In this document: in pieces, positions 28,251 through 36,129 of the stretch
Layout: each line of letters begins with the position of its first letter
Position numbering within the stretch: position 1 is the first letter of the stretch
DNA from: CAG-177 sp003514385
Lineage (GTDB): Bacteria > Bacillota > Clostridia > Oscillospirales > Acutalibacteraceae
DNA length: 64,000 nucleotides
NCBI GenBank assembly: GCA_051920445.1
Contig: JBPPLN010000001.1
Span: 186,001-250,000 of the forward strand
Direction: 5' to 3'
Program-made: the position numbers and the translations under genes
Notes under the pieces: model-generated
Told to the model about the DNA's origin: nothing
Databases searched by the model: none
Seen by the model: only the letters and a program-made list of their open reading frames with translations

Positions 28251-28295
28251 ATGATAGCATGGGAACACAGCAAATACCACTTACAGTTGTTGTAA
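28251..28295 (-). promoter_or_regulatory. BceR-like operator and activator-dependent promoter
   Basis: The dyad TTACA-GTTGT-TGTAA (28281-28295) closely resembles the TNACA-N4-TGTAA sites bound by BceR-type regulators, here with a 5-base centre. It directly abuts the -35 position. The -10 TATCAT is at 28251-28256, while the -35 (complement 28274-28279, TGGTAT) is poor, as expected for an activated promoter. Confidence 0.7.
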
Positions 28296-28299
28296 GGAT

Positions 28300-29487
28300 T
28301 CAGGATATAAGTGGCGGCTCAAGGGGGACGAGCATATATTTTTTAAGAGCATCAGGCGACAATGATAAAATATACCGGATCGCCTCATTGGCAAACCAGT
28401 TCGTTTTAATTGTATCCCAATCAGCAAGCCGAATGATTTCTGCTGTGCCGTTCTCAAAATCAACTGACATTTCGCCCCATTCGCCGTCGCAGTCTGCCTG
28501 GTATTCGTAGATTGCGGCGGTGATTTTCTTTTTGCGCTTGGTTTTGGATTTCTGTTTCAGCCGGACTGCATGGATAGCACCCTCGGCAACCAAAAACTCC
28601 GTCAGCTTGTCCACTGCTTTCCGGTAGGCTCGCTCTGCACCGCTGGCTGTGCTGCCCTCAAACATAACCGCCAGTTCTTCAAAGGTGGGGCGGTTCTTCC
28701 ATGAGCCGACACGCCCACAGGTCATACAGATCGCCAGCCGCTTTTCAAGCAAGGTTTGCTCCCGGTAATTCAGTTTCTCAAATGCCCGCTGCACCTTTTC
28801 AGCCTGTATGCCGTTCCAGAGGATGTCGGTATAGTTCCATGTATCATCAAGGGCAACATCTTCACCTGTTTCCTCGCCATCCTCGTCCGTTACATAGAAT
28901 GGCTGCTGATTGCGGATGCCACGGACTACTTTCAGGTATCCTTCCGCAAGGGCAAGGTCGCAGTTGTATTTCTTTGCAAATTCACTGACCGCATCCTTGG
29001 TGTTATGGTACAGCCACGCCATTGACCGCACCATTTTGTAATTGGTCAGAGAGGATACCGACCATTTTTCTTCGCCCATGCGGAAACGGAGCATAGCATC
29101 CCGAATGAACGGAAAAATGTATGTTGCATACTCCGCACCTTTGGCAGGAGCATAGTCCATCAGCTTTTGGAGCATTTGCTCCCGGCAGGAGAGCTTTATA
29201 TCTATAAATCGGTCTGTGTCGTACAGATCGCCGCCATCCACACCGAGAAAGTCTTTGATGCGCTTGTTAAGCTGCGGCTCGTAGTGGTGTAGGAAGAATG
29301 AGAAATGTATCAAATTCTTTTCCTGCAAGGCAGACAGGATATATTCGTTCAGACTGTCCACTGCTGGCGGCTCCGGTTCCAGTTGGAAGATGCGCTCTGC
29401 CGCATAAGGAATGATGCCGTCACCGTGCGGATTGACAGCGTGTTTTGGTATGTATCCGGTCATGTCCCATGAAAAATCACTCAGCAT
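28300..29487 (-). CDS. Divergent sigma-70-like protein of the element
   Basis: The 395-residue protein is not a clear member of a named family to me. Residues about 135-185 (SLTNYKMVRSMAWLYHNTKD and onward) look like a helical sigma region 2. Residues about 240-300 (LNYREQTLLEKRLAI, RPTFEELAVMFEGS, AERAYRKAVDKL) look like a sigma region 4 helix-turn-helix. A basic KQKSKTKRKKK stretch follows. Distant sigma-like proteins of this size occur on Clostridial integrative elements. The start has AAAGGAGGTG. It could direct transcription of element genes, which is inference only. Confidence 0.55.
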   Translation of the reverse strand: MLSDFSWDMTGYIPKHAVNPHGDGIIPYAAERIFQLEPEPPAVDSLNEYILSALQEKNLIHFSFFLHHYEPQLNKRIKDFLGVDGGDLYDTDRFIDIKLSCREQMLQKLMDYAPAKGAEYATYIFPFIRDAMLRFRMGEEKWSVSSLTNYKMVRSMAWLYHNTKDAVSEFAKKYNCDLALAEGYLKVVRGIRNQQPFYVTDEDGEETGEDVALDDTWNYTDILWNGIQAEKVQRAFEKLNYREQTLLEKRLAICMTCGRVGSWKNRPTFEELAVMFEGSTASGAERAYRKAVDKLTEFLVAEGAIHAVRLKQKSKTKRKKKITAAIYEYQADCDGEWGEMSVDFENGTAEIIRLADWDTIKTNWFANEAIRYILSLSPDALKKYMLVPLEPPLIS

Positions 29488-29531
29488 AGCGCACCTCCTT
29501 TCGGTTCTTTCTCTATCAATATCGACAGTAA

Positions 29532-30164
29532 TTATGCATCGAACTTTTTGTTAGTAGTATTATTTTCGTCGTCCATCATATCACTTAGCACGGCAAAAGC
29601 TTGGCTCAGCGGCACAGCCTTAGAAGTCCAGTTTTTCAAACTAAACAAGTTGGAAGATTCATCAAACACATCAAATTCGTCTGTCCCATCAGTGATTTTC
29701 TTCAAGTACAACATTTCTATCAAATACAAAGCTCCCAAGATATTTAGTACATTCTCCTGCTTTGCTTGCTTCAACTGCTCATAGCGGTTGTGCTTGACAT
29801 CTGTAAATGCTCCCCACCATTGCAACGACTGTGCGGGCTGGGTAATATCCCAATTCATAAACGGTTGTATTTCGATATCGTATTCCTGTACACTGATTTT
29901 TTGATTTTTTATATCCGGTGTGTTGGTCAAAATATACTGTGCATAGTCTGCAACCGTTTTTCGATCCGTTGTATTGAAACCGCAAAACTCTTTGAATACA
30001 GTATCCAACTCTGCCCCTATGGCTTGAATTAAGAGGGCATATCCGTTAGAAAATGCATCAAAATTGTCCTCATGTAGTTCTACAAACTCTATTGATTCAA
30101 CAAAACGCTTTTCGAGCATTAAGTAGTATTTCCAATGATTCTGACTAAGTTCTTTTCTATTCAT
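29532..30164 (-). CDS. Unknown element protein, 210 residues
   Basis: I do not recognise this protein. It is acidic and soluble and starts MNRKELSQNHWKYYLMLEKR. It contains a Trp-rich central segment (NWDITQPAQSLQWWGAF at about 112-128), followed by a Lys/Gln-rich part and a helical C terminus. It has no membrane segment or catalytic motif that I can name. Its ATG overlaps the stop of the preceding DUF6076-like gene (ATGAATAG), indicating coupled translation and a shared role with it. Confidence 0.6.
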   Translation of the reverse strand: MNRKELSQNHWKYYLMLEKRFVESIEFVELHEDNFDAFSNGYALLIQAIGAELDTVFKEFCGFNTTDRKTVADYAQYILTNTPDIKNQKISVQEYDIEIQPFMNWDITQPAQSLQWWGAFTDVKHNRYEQLKQAKQENVLNILGALYLIEMLYLKKITDGTDEFDVFDESSNLFSLKNWTSKAVPLSQAFAVLSDMMDDENNTTNKKFDA

Positions 30165-31284
30165 GTTTGTCCCTTTCTTTGTATATTTTTGCACGTGCTT
30201 CCTTTTTCAAAGCCGCCTGGTCCATTTCTTTTTCATAAGCTCCCTTGGCATAGGCTACATTGCTCAATGCCCGGAGCATCTTATCTTTTGCCAGCTTTTT
30301 CATAACCTCTGCAAGATCAGCGTCCAGAGTACCACGCTTCACATAGCGGTTTATGGTGTTCAGCCGTTTCTCATAAATCTGTTTCACCGGATGATCGTCC
30401 GCAAGCTCCCGTTGTTCTCTGCCTTTCAGGTTGCCGATCTGCCGACAGGTGCGGTGCAGCTTGTCCCCCGGTGCATAGCCGCCACAGTATTTGGTGTGCC
30501 GTGCGTTGGTGGTCAGAAACCACTTGCCGCAGATTTTGCATTTCTTCGGTGCATGACCAACACACAGGCCCTCAAAGAGATCAGACCGGAACATCCCTAC
30601 AAAGGATACATAGTGCATCCGCTTGACCAGCTTCGCAACTTTTTCGCCGGGACGGATGACGGATACATACTGAACGGAATTGTTCAGGGTAGACATCCAG
30701 GCATTGCCTTCCGTGATGGAAAACTCCGGCGGGAAATAGCTGCCGAACATTTTTGCAAAACCCTCTGCGGTGCGGTCTGCTTCGTTGCCGTCTGTTTTTT
30801 CTGCAAAATCAAGCATGGCCGTTTGGTATTCCCCAAGGGAGTATGCCAGATGCCCGAAAACTGCGGTATAGCGTTGGAGCATCATCGCATCGGTAAAGTT
30901 CTGGATTTCTTCAAATTGCAAAGAATTGGTTGCGGCTTTTATGGCAAACTCCACATATTTCAGCGCATTGTCCACAGTAAAGACTTTTTCAATCCGTTCT
31001 CTGTGCTTTGAGATATTCATATAGGAGAACGGCGGTGTTTGACTGAGAATATCGAGCATCGTCAGAGCAGCTTCCTTTGCAATAGGACAGAGTGCAGAAG
31101 CATCCTGTCCGGCGTTTAATATTCCAAGCAGCAGATTGATTTTCTCGCATTGCTCGTTTATTTTTGCAATGGTATTCACAGGAACATTCAGTGCATCACA
31201 GGCAAGCGTACCGACAGGAAATGTTTTGCTCTCATATATGACCGTATCCTGCCAGAAATCCAATGTCATCAATTCTTGATTCAT
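30157..31284 (-). CDS. DUF6076-like zinc-site protein
   Basis: The 375-residue protein has a long helical N-terminal part. The C-terminal domain holds CKICGKWF, then TTNARHTKYCGG and HRTCRQIGNLKGREQRELAD, a pattern of four or more Cys/His that should bind zinc. The C terminus is Lys/Arg-rich and helical, so nucleic-acid binding is plausible. I recall this end as DUF6076, frequent on Clostridial mobile elements and of unknown function. The start at 31284 has AGGAGGG. It heads a minus-strand unit diverging from the CHC2 gene. Confidence 0.7.
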   Translation of the reverse strand: MNQELMTLDFWQDTVIYESKTFPVGTLACDALNVPVNTIAKINEQCEKINLLLGILNAGQDASALCPIAKEAALTMLDILSQTPPFSYMNISKHRERIEKVFTVDNALKYVEFAIKAATNSLQFEEIQNFTDAMMLQRYTAVFGHLAYSLGEYQTAMLDFAEKTDGNEADRTAEGFAKMFGSYFPPEFSITEGNAWMSTLNNSVQYVSVIRPGEKVAKLVKRMHYVSFVGMFRSDLFEGLCVGHAPKKCKICGKWFLTTNARHTKYCGGYAPGDKLHRTCRQIGNLKGREQRELADDHPVKQIYEKRLNTINRYVKRGTLDADLAEVMKKLAKDKMLRALSNVAYAKGAYEKEMDQAALKKEARAKIYKERDKHE

Positions 31285-31295
31285 GCTTGCCCTCC

Positions 31296-31414
31296 TGTCC
31301 TGTTTTTTCATTTTTCTAATTATATCATGTAAATGTGAAGAAATCTACGTCCTCAGATAAGTTGTCCTGTTTTTTGAAACAGGATTGTCCTGTCATTAGC
31401 CTGTTTTTTGAAAA
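31296..31414. repeat. Iterated TGTCCTG/CCTGTTTTTTG motifs in the divergent region
   Basis: Copies lie at 31296-31309, 31363-31380, 31386-31393 and 31400-31414 between two divergent element genes. One copy forms a perfect small hairpin, CCTGTTTTTTGAAACAGG. They could be operator or initiator sites. Confidence 0.6.
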
Positions 31415-31440
31415 ATCCGTCATAACCATAATAGAAGGAG

Positions 31441-31472
31441 CGAAGCACCTGCCAATCACGGCGGGTGCTTCG
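31441..31472. promoter_or_regulatory. Hairpin in the leader of the CHC2 gene
   Basis: CGAAGCACC (31441-31449) pairs with GGTGCTTCG (31464-31472), and the inner GCC pairs with GGC. There is no T run after it, so it is not a plain terminator. It lies 34 bases before the start codon. Confidence 0.55.
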
Positions 31473-31506
31473 TGCTTTCCAGAATATTATGAACGGAGGG
31501 TTTTCT

Positions 31507-32127
31507 ATGACAATCTATGAAACCATCAAGGCGGCAATCAGCGTCAAGCAAGCCGCCGAACACTACGGGCTGAAAGTGAGCCACAACGGCATGGCTTGCT
31601 GCCCGTTCCACAACGACAGGCATCCGAGCTTGAAGCTGAATGAGGACTATTTTTTCTGCTTCGGCTGCGGAGCCAAAGGGGATGTGATCGACCTTGTGGC
31701 AAGGCTGTTCAATCTGAGCAGTTATGAAGCAGCGCAAAAGCTGGCTTTGGACTTCGGGCTTGACCCGAAACCGCCCACTGCCGCAGCTATGGTCAAGCCG
31801 AAGCGTCCCTATATCCGTCAGTTCCGGGAGGATGAAATGCTGTGCTTCCGGGTGCTGACGGATTATTTGCATCTGTTAGAAGATTGGAAAGTGCGCTATG
31901 CTCCCAAGACACCGGAAGATGCTCTGGATGACCGTTTTGTGGAAGCCTGCCAGATGCACTGCCATATCGAATATATGGCAGATGTGCTGACGGTGGATGA
32001 TCTGGAAGAACGGGTGGCATTGGTGGACAAGCTGATGCAGGACGGCAAAATTGCTTTTCTGCAAGAGTATACCGCACAAAAGAAAAAGGAGGTGGCGCAC
32101 CATGGCGAAGAACCGGAAAACGCCTGA
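31507..32127 (+). CDS. CHC2 zinc-finger primase-like protein
   Basis: This 206-residue protein begins with a DnaG-type CHC2 zinc finger, C32-P-F-H35 followed by C51-F-G-C54, in the context CCPFHNDRHPSLKL and FFCFGCGAKGDVIDLV. There is no TOPRIM catalytic domain, so alone it should bind single-stranded DNA rather than make primers. The start follows GGAGG. Its 3' end overlaps the helicase-like gene by 26 bases in another frame, so the two probably act together in element replication or establishment. Confidence 0.88.
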   Translation: MTIYETIKAAISVKQAAEHYGLKVSHNGMACCPFHNDRHPSLKLNEDYFFCFGCGAKGDVIDLVARLFNLSSYEAAQKLALDFGLDPKPPTAAAMVKPKRPYIRQFREDEMLCFRVLTDYLHLLEDWKVRYAPKTPEDALDDRFVEACQMHCHIEYMADVLTVDDLEERVALVDKLMQDGKIAFLQEYTAQKKKEVAHHGEEPENA

Positions 32128-33475
32128 TATGAACTTGCCCATGTGGTTTGACGGGCAGAACATCAACGAAGCTCTGTTTTGTGAAGAATTTCTGCAAGAG
32201 CGCAGGATCATCTTCGCAAACGGAGCTTTTTTCACGCCCGATGGTCGAGTGACGGACGATCTTCCTCTGCGTGGGGAGATTTACGACAAGCTGAAATTCT
32301 GTGCCGTAAACAATATCCCCCGGAAGATCACCAACATTCTGGAAGTGCTGAAACTGGAAGCGCAAGTGCCGGACTTTCCACCGGAGCAGGATCGGATTCA
32401 TTTGTCCAACGGTACGCTGCTATTGAACGGCACATTTACCGAGGGCAGACCGGCTATCGTGCGGAGCCGTTTGCCGGTTGCTTACAATCCCGATGCTACT
32501 GCGCCGGTGATCTGGCTGAACTTTCTGGATGGGTTGCTTTACGCCGAGGACATTCCAACTTTGCAGGAGTTTATCGGCTATTGCCTGATTCCCTCCAACA
32601 AGGGGCAGCGCATGATGGTGATTAAAGGCAACGGCGGCGAGGGTAAATCTCAAATCGGTGCGGTACTGTCTACCATCTTCGGCACGAATATGAAAGACGG
32701 CAGCATCGGCAAGATTTCTGAAAACCGCTTCGCCCGTGCCGATTTGGAACACATTCTCCTGTGCGTGGATGATGATATGCGGATGGAAGCTCTGCGCCAG
32801 ACCAACTATGTAAAATCCATTGTCACCGCACAGGGCAAGATGGATTTGGAACGCAAAGGCAAGCAGAGTTATCAGGGTTGGATGTTCGCCCGATTGCTGG
32901 CATTCAGCAACGGTGATCTGCAAGCCCTGTATGACCGCAGCGACGGCTTTTACCGCAGACAGCTTGTACTGACTACCAAGGAAAAGCCCGTGGGCAGAGC
33001 CGACGATCCCGACCTTGCTGAGAAGATGAAAGCCGAAGCTGAGGGCATCTTCCTGTGGGCGTTCGAAGGATTGCAGCGGCTCGTTGCCAACAACTTTAAG
33101 TTTTCGGAGAGTGACCGCATCCGTGAAAATCGGGAAGCGGTCAAGCGTGACAACAACAATATCTTTGATTTCATGGAATCAGAGGGATATATCCGGTGCA
33201 AAGCGGATGCGTCCATCAGCTCCAAGGATTTCTATGAAATCTACCGAATGTGGTGCGAGGAAAACTCCCTTGCACCGCTGAAAGCCCGCAGCTTCAGCGA
33301 CGCCATGATTGCCAATGCCAGAAAATTCAATCTGGAGCATTGCAACAACATCACCAACTCTGCCGGACGGCGGGTATGGGGATTTATGGGCGTGGAAGCT
33401 GTGGCAAGACCTCATATAAACGGGTTTTACGATGTTTCGCCGTGTACGTACGTACCGGAGGACTGGCGGGATTGA
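32102..33475 (+). CDS. D5/P4-type SF3 helicase (primase-helicase C-terminal half)
   Basis: The 457-residue protein resembles the D5_N plus superfamily 3 helicase half of phage and plasmid primases. It has Walker A KGNGGEGKS (about 175-183), Walker B LLCVDDDM (about 220-227), and an arginine-finger region YDRSDGFYRRQL near 279-290. No archaeo-eukaryotic primase domain is visible at the N terminus. Together with the CHC2 protein it forms a split primase-helicase unit. The start ATG overlaps the CHC2 gene end. Iterated motifs follow at 33443-33505. Confidence 0.88.
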   Translation: MAKNRKTPDMNLPMWFDGQNINEALFCEEFLQERRIIFANGAFFTPDGRVTDDLPLRGEIYDKLKFCAVNNIPRKITNILEVLKLEAQVPDFPPEQDRIHLSNGTLLLNGTFTEGRPAIVRSRLPVAYNPDATAPVIWLNFLDGLLYAEDIPTLQEFIGYCLIPSNKGQRMMVIKGNGGEGKSQIGAVLSTIFGTNMKDGSIGKISENRFARADLEHILLCVDDDMRMEALRQTNYVKSIVTAQGKMDLERKGKQSYQGWMFARLLAFSNGDLQALYDRSDGFYRRQLVLTTKEKPVGRADDPDLAEKMKAEAEGIFLWAFEGLQRLVANNFKFSESDRIRENREAVKRDNNNIFDFMESEGYIRCKADASISSKDFYEIYRMWCEENSLAPLKARSFSDAMIANARKFNLEHCNNITNSAGRRVWGFMGVEAVARPHINGFYDVSPCTYVPEDWRD

Positions 33476-33505
33476 TTTTGCCAGTCATGCTCTGTACGTA
33501 TGTAC
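33443..33505. repeat. Paired 13-bp direct repeats around a hairpin
   Basis: TGTACGTACGTAC (33443-33455) and TGTACGTATGTAC (33493-33505) are spaced exactly 50 bp apart. Between them CTGGC and GCCAG form a hairpin (33463-33484). The first repeat lies in the last codons of the helicase gene. The arrangement resembles an initiator-binding site and could be the element's replication origin. Confidence 0.55.
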
Positions 33506-33875
33506 GCAGCATTTACCCCTGTTTTCTTCCGTTATAGGAAACAGCAGCTTTTAAAGCTGACCTGTTTTCGGGCATTAAAAATCAATGGTAATGGAAACAG
33601 CAAAGTTTTTGACCGCAGGACGAAACTATTTCACGAAATCGTGCTTCTCTGAACCGTGTACCCTGTTCACGGAACAATGGGTGTTTTCACTGTTCCAGAC
33701 CAAACCACACAAAACGGCAAAGTGGGATATGGTCATATATGGACAGGACATCACAAGCGAAATTCTGAACGGATTTCGGAGATTGCAGATTTTTCACTGT
33801 TCGGTGCATCCACTCCACCTTGGAGCGCAGAGGTTGCACCGACACATGAACTGAATTATGGAGGATTTTATCAAT
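33506..33875. other. Non-coding stretch after the helicase gene
   Basis: I see no convincing gene here. Open frames exist in two phases but lack ribosome sites and protein-like composition. The only structure is weak dyads such as CCGTG/CACGG near 33654-33674. Confidence 0.5.
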
Positions 33876-34091
33876 ATGAATATACGCAACGAAATAAAGG
33901 CACAGATCATCCGTGCCGGGATGACCATGCAGGAAGTTGTTGACCTGCTCTCGGACGAGTACGGATGGAGCGACAGCGTTTCCAACCTGTCCGCAAAATT
34001 ACAGCGGGAAAGTATACGATACAAGGAAGTATTGGAGCTTGCCGCTGTGCTTGGTTACGACATCGTATGGCAGAAAAGACGGGAGAAGTGA
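33876..34091 (+). CDS. Small HTH-like element protein (DUF6471-like)
   Basis: The 71-residue protein (NEIKAQIIRAGMTMQEVVDL, then SNLSAKLQRESIRYKEVLEL) is helical and looks like a small Xre-type DNA-binding or accessory protein. I recall similar proteins (DUF6471) on mobile elements. A GGAGG site lies 11 bases before the chosen ATG. An ATG six codons earlier falls on that site. It sits between the helicase gene and the transfer region and could regulate mobilization. Confidence 0.6.
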   Translation: MNIRNEIKAQIIRAGMTMQEVVDLLSDEYGWSDSVSNLSAKLQRESIRYKEVLELAAVLGYDIVWQKRREK

Positions 34092-34230
34092 TACCCCGGC
34101 AACAGCCCTCCGCATCTCCCGTCCCCATAGGCGCACCGCAGTGCTGCCCATGGACAGGCAGTGAAAGATACGGTTTTCGCTGCCATCGTCTGCAAGAAAT
34201 GTTCCGCAGAACAGCTTCATGCAGACGGGC

Positions 34231-34268
34231 TGACCAAGGTAAAAGGCGCAGACATTTTGCCTTGGTCA
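34231..34268. repeat. 14-bp-stem inverted repeat upstream of oriT
   Basis: TGACCAAGGTAAAA (34231-34244) pairs with TTTTGCCTTGGTCA (34255-34268) with one G-T pair across a 10-base loop. There is no T run, so it is more likely an accessory transfer site or protein-binding site than a terminator. Confidence 0.75.
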
Positions 34269-34348
34269 GCAGAGGTCACCGCAGTGTCCGCATTCCCCCT
34301 CGGGAGAGCCCTCGGAGAGCCCACGGCACTTTGCAGCCAGTATGGATG

Positions 34349-34385
34349 AAAGTGTCATAGTGGGTTATTACACTTTGAAAAAGTG
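34349..34385 (+). other. RSA-type origin of transfer (oriT) for the MobV relaxase
   Basis: TAGTGGGTTA (34358-34367) matches the TAGTGNG/TTA nick consensus of MobV relaxases such as that of pMV158. It is flanked by the inverted repeat AAAGTGT (34349-34355) and ACACTTT (34370-34376). An alternative hairpin, CACTTT-GAA-AAAGTG, lies at 34371-34385. Competing hairpins at the nick are a known feature of this class. The relaxase gene begins 53 bases downstream. Confidence 0.8.
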
Positions 34386-34438
34386 CCTCTCCGTAGCTCC
34401 CCGCTGTCTGCAAATTCCAAAGAAAGGACAAAAAATCC

Positions 34439-35728
34439 ATGGCAGGAAATGATGGAATAGACCGTACCGTAGCCCGGAATCAGGACTTACCGACCCCAGA
34501 CGATGTGGCAAAAATACAGGAACACAATGAGCGTGAAAAGGACAGCTACAGCAATCAAGACATCGTACCGGAGCGCACTTCCATGAACGTTCATTTCAAA
34601 GCACCCACGGACGATTATGTGAAAATGTTTGAGCAGATGGAACAGGATGGCGTGATCTCCACCAGAGGTCTGAAACCGGATGCCGTTAAATACGGCGAGT
34701 TGATCTTCGATGTGAACTCCGCTTACTTCTACAACCACGGTGGCTATGAATTTGCAAAAGAGTTCTATGCTGATGCCTATAAAGCCGCCGTGGAGATCGT
34801 GGGCGGTGAGCAGTATATCCTCTCTGCTGTGATGCACGCCGATGAGCGCAACCGGGCAATGTCCGAAGCTCTGGGCGAGGAGGTGTACCACTACCACCTT
34901 CATGTGGTTTATATCCCGGTGGTGGAAAAGCAGATCCTTTGGTCGAAGCGGTGTAAGGATGAGGCCCTCCGGGGAACGGTAAAGGAAACAATTACACAGG
35001 TTAGCCGAAGTAAGAAATGGGACTCCAAGCCCGTTCTTGATGAAAACGGAAATCCCATGCTCAACGCAAAAGGAAAAAAGATTTTGAAGTCATCCTACAG
35101 TGTGTTGCAGGATGACTTTTTTCATTTCATGCGAGTTGCCGGATATACCGATCTGGAGCGTGGAGAGCGTGGCAGCACCGAGGAACATCTGACGGTGACG
35201 CAGTTCAAGGTACAGGCAGAGCAGCAGCGTTTGGAAGCTGTGACCGGACAGGTGACACAGGCCGAGCAGAGCTTAGCGGATGCCAAAGCTGCCACGGAGA
35301 AGCAGAAAAAGAAACTGGAAGCTCTGAAAAAGGAAACTCAGGCTGCTAAGTCTGTTGCTATGACTGCACATGAGATTGAGTCGATGGGCAAGAAAAATCC
35401 CATTACGGGAAATGTTACCATGACGGCGGATGAGTGCCGCACGCTAAAGGATTATGCGGTCAGCAGCTTTGCGGAAAAGTCTGAGAAGCTGAAATACAAG
35501 CAGAAATTCGAGCAGGCAGATAAAAACGCAAAGATATGGAAAGACCGTTTTGAAAAACTGAACAAAGACTATGAGGAGCTGAAACAGAAAGCCCAGCCTT
35601 TCCTGGATGCGATTGAGATTGCATCTGAAAAGGTCTGGACTTTTATCAATGCCATCCTCGCCAGGGGAAAGGAACTGTATGAACACAAACACCCTGCCCG
35701 CAATCGTGGACAGGACATGGAAATTTAA
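34439..35728 (+). CDS. MobV-family relaxase (Mob/Pre, TnpZ-like)
   Basis: This 429-residue nicking enzyme starts mobilization at oriT and lets the element ride on a helper conjugation system. MobV motif I is EHNEREKDSYSN (28-39). The metal-binding histidines are in HADER (His133) and YHYHLHVVYIP (150-160). The C-terminal half, about 255-400, is a long coiled coil. Tn4451 carries a relaxase of the same family (TnpZ). The start follows AAAGGA. The neighbouring oriT matches the family's cognate sequence. Confidence 0.92.
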   Translation: MAGNDGIDRTVARNQDLPTPDDVAKIQEHNEREKDSYSNQDIVPERTSMNVHFKAPTDDYVKMFEQMEQDGVISTRGLKPDAVKYGELIFDVNSAYFYNHGGYEFAKEFYADAYKAAVEIVGGEQYILSAVMHADERNRAMSEALGEEVYHYHLHVVYIPVVEKQILWSKRCKDEALRGTVKETITQVSRSKKWDSKPVLDENGNPMLNAKGKKILKSSYSVLQDDFFHFMRVAGYTDLERGERGSTEEHLTVTQFKVQAEQQRLEAVTGQVTQAEQSLADAKAATEKQKKKLEALKKETQAAKSVAMTAHEIESMGKKNPITGNVTMTADECRTLKDYAVSSFAEKSEKLKYKQKFEQADKNAKIWKDRFEKLNKDYEELKQKAQPFLDAIEIASEKVWTFINAILARGKELYEHKHPARNRGQDMEI

Positions 35729-35746
35729 GAAAGGAACTATTTGCCT

Positions 35747-36049
35747 ATGAAGAAAACCGTAGATGAAATTAACAAGATGATTATGGAAGATGCCCCGATG
35801 GAAGAAATCAACGATGCCATCGGCTATATTGATATTTGCTCCTGCTTCGATCCGATTTTTGAGCCGCCTATTGATTTTCTGGAAGAATGCCGCAAGCGTT
35901 GGGAAGCGGCACAGTTCTCTTTCTGCAAAACCATTGAGTGCAAGATCGGAAACACATGGTATGTGATTGAAACGGAGTGTGACGGAAATGAGCCACTTAC
36001 CGACAAGATAAAACGGCTCATTTTTTCTGACAAGGGGGTGATTTGTTAA
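35747..36049 (+). CDS. TnpW-like element protein with extended N terminus
   Basis: This 100-residue protein ends with IGNTWYVIETECDGNEPLTD and KIKRLIF, which resembles the TnpW proteins encoded next to Tn4451-type recombinases. Those are usually about 60 residues, so the first 45 residues here, acidic and with a CSCF cysteine pair, are extra. The function of TnpW is not known to me. It follows the relaxase gene by 18 bases. The recombinase promoter begins in its stop codon region. Confidence 0.6.
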   Translation: MKKTVDEINKMIMEDAPMEEINDAIGYIDICSCFDPIFEPPIDFLEECRKRWEAAQFSFCKTIECKIGNTWYVIETECDGNEPLTDKIKRLIFSDKGVIC

Positions 36050-36077
36050 TGACTGCGACACAAAAGCATGATATAAT
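36049..36077 (+). promoter_or_regulatory. Promoter of the serine recombinase
   Basis: ATGACT (36049-36054) and TATAAT (36072-36077) have a 17-base spacer. This supports the recombinase start at 36130, which has AAGGAGG five bases upstream, over an earlier in-frame ATG at 36049. Confidence 0.6.
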
Positions 36078-36129
36078 TCCAATATGCACAACGGTACTGT
36101 CGGCTGATCAACCACCGAAGGAGGATATT

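Larger units (their letters stand above)
34092..34438. other. Mobilization region without a gene
   Basis: This 347-base stretch holds a 14-bp-stem palindrome (34231-34268) and the RSA-type oriT (34349-34385). A short open frame at 34161-34349 runs through the palindrome and lacks a ribosome site, so I do not call it a gene. Confidence 0.65.

Noticed and set aside
33585..33854. Open frame of 89 codons downstream of the helicase gene.
   Set aside because: It has no ribosome site, no family-like sequence, and a competing open frame of the same length in another phase.
34161..34349. Open frame of 62 codons with a CKKC motif ahead of the relaxase gene.
   Set aside because: It runs through the 14-bp palindrome, which would impose its sequence, lacks a ribosome site and ends at the oriT repeat.
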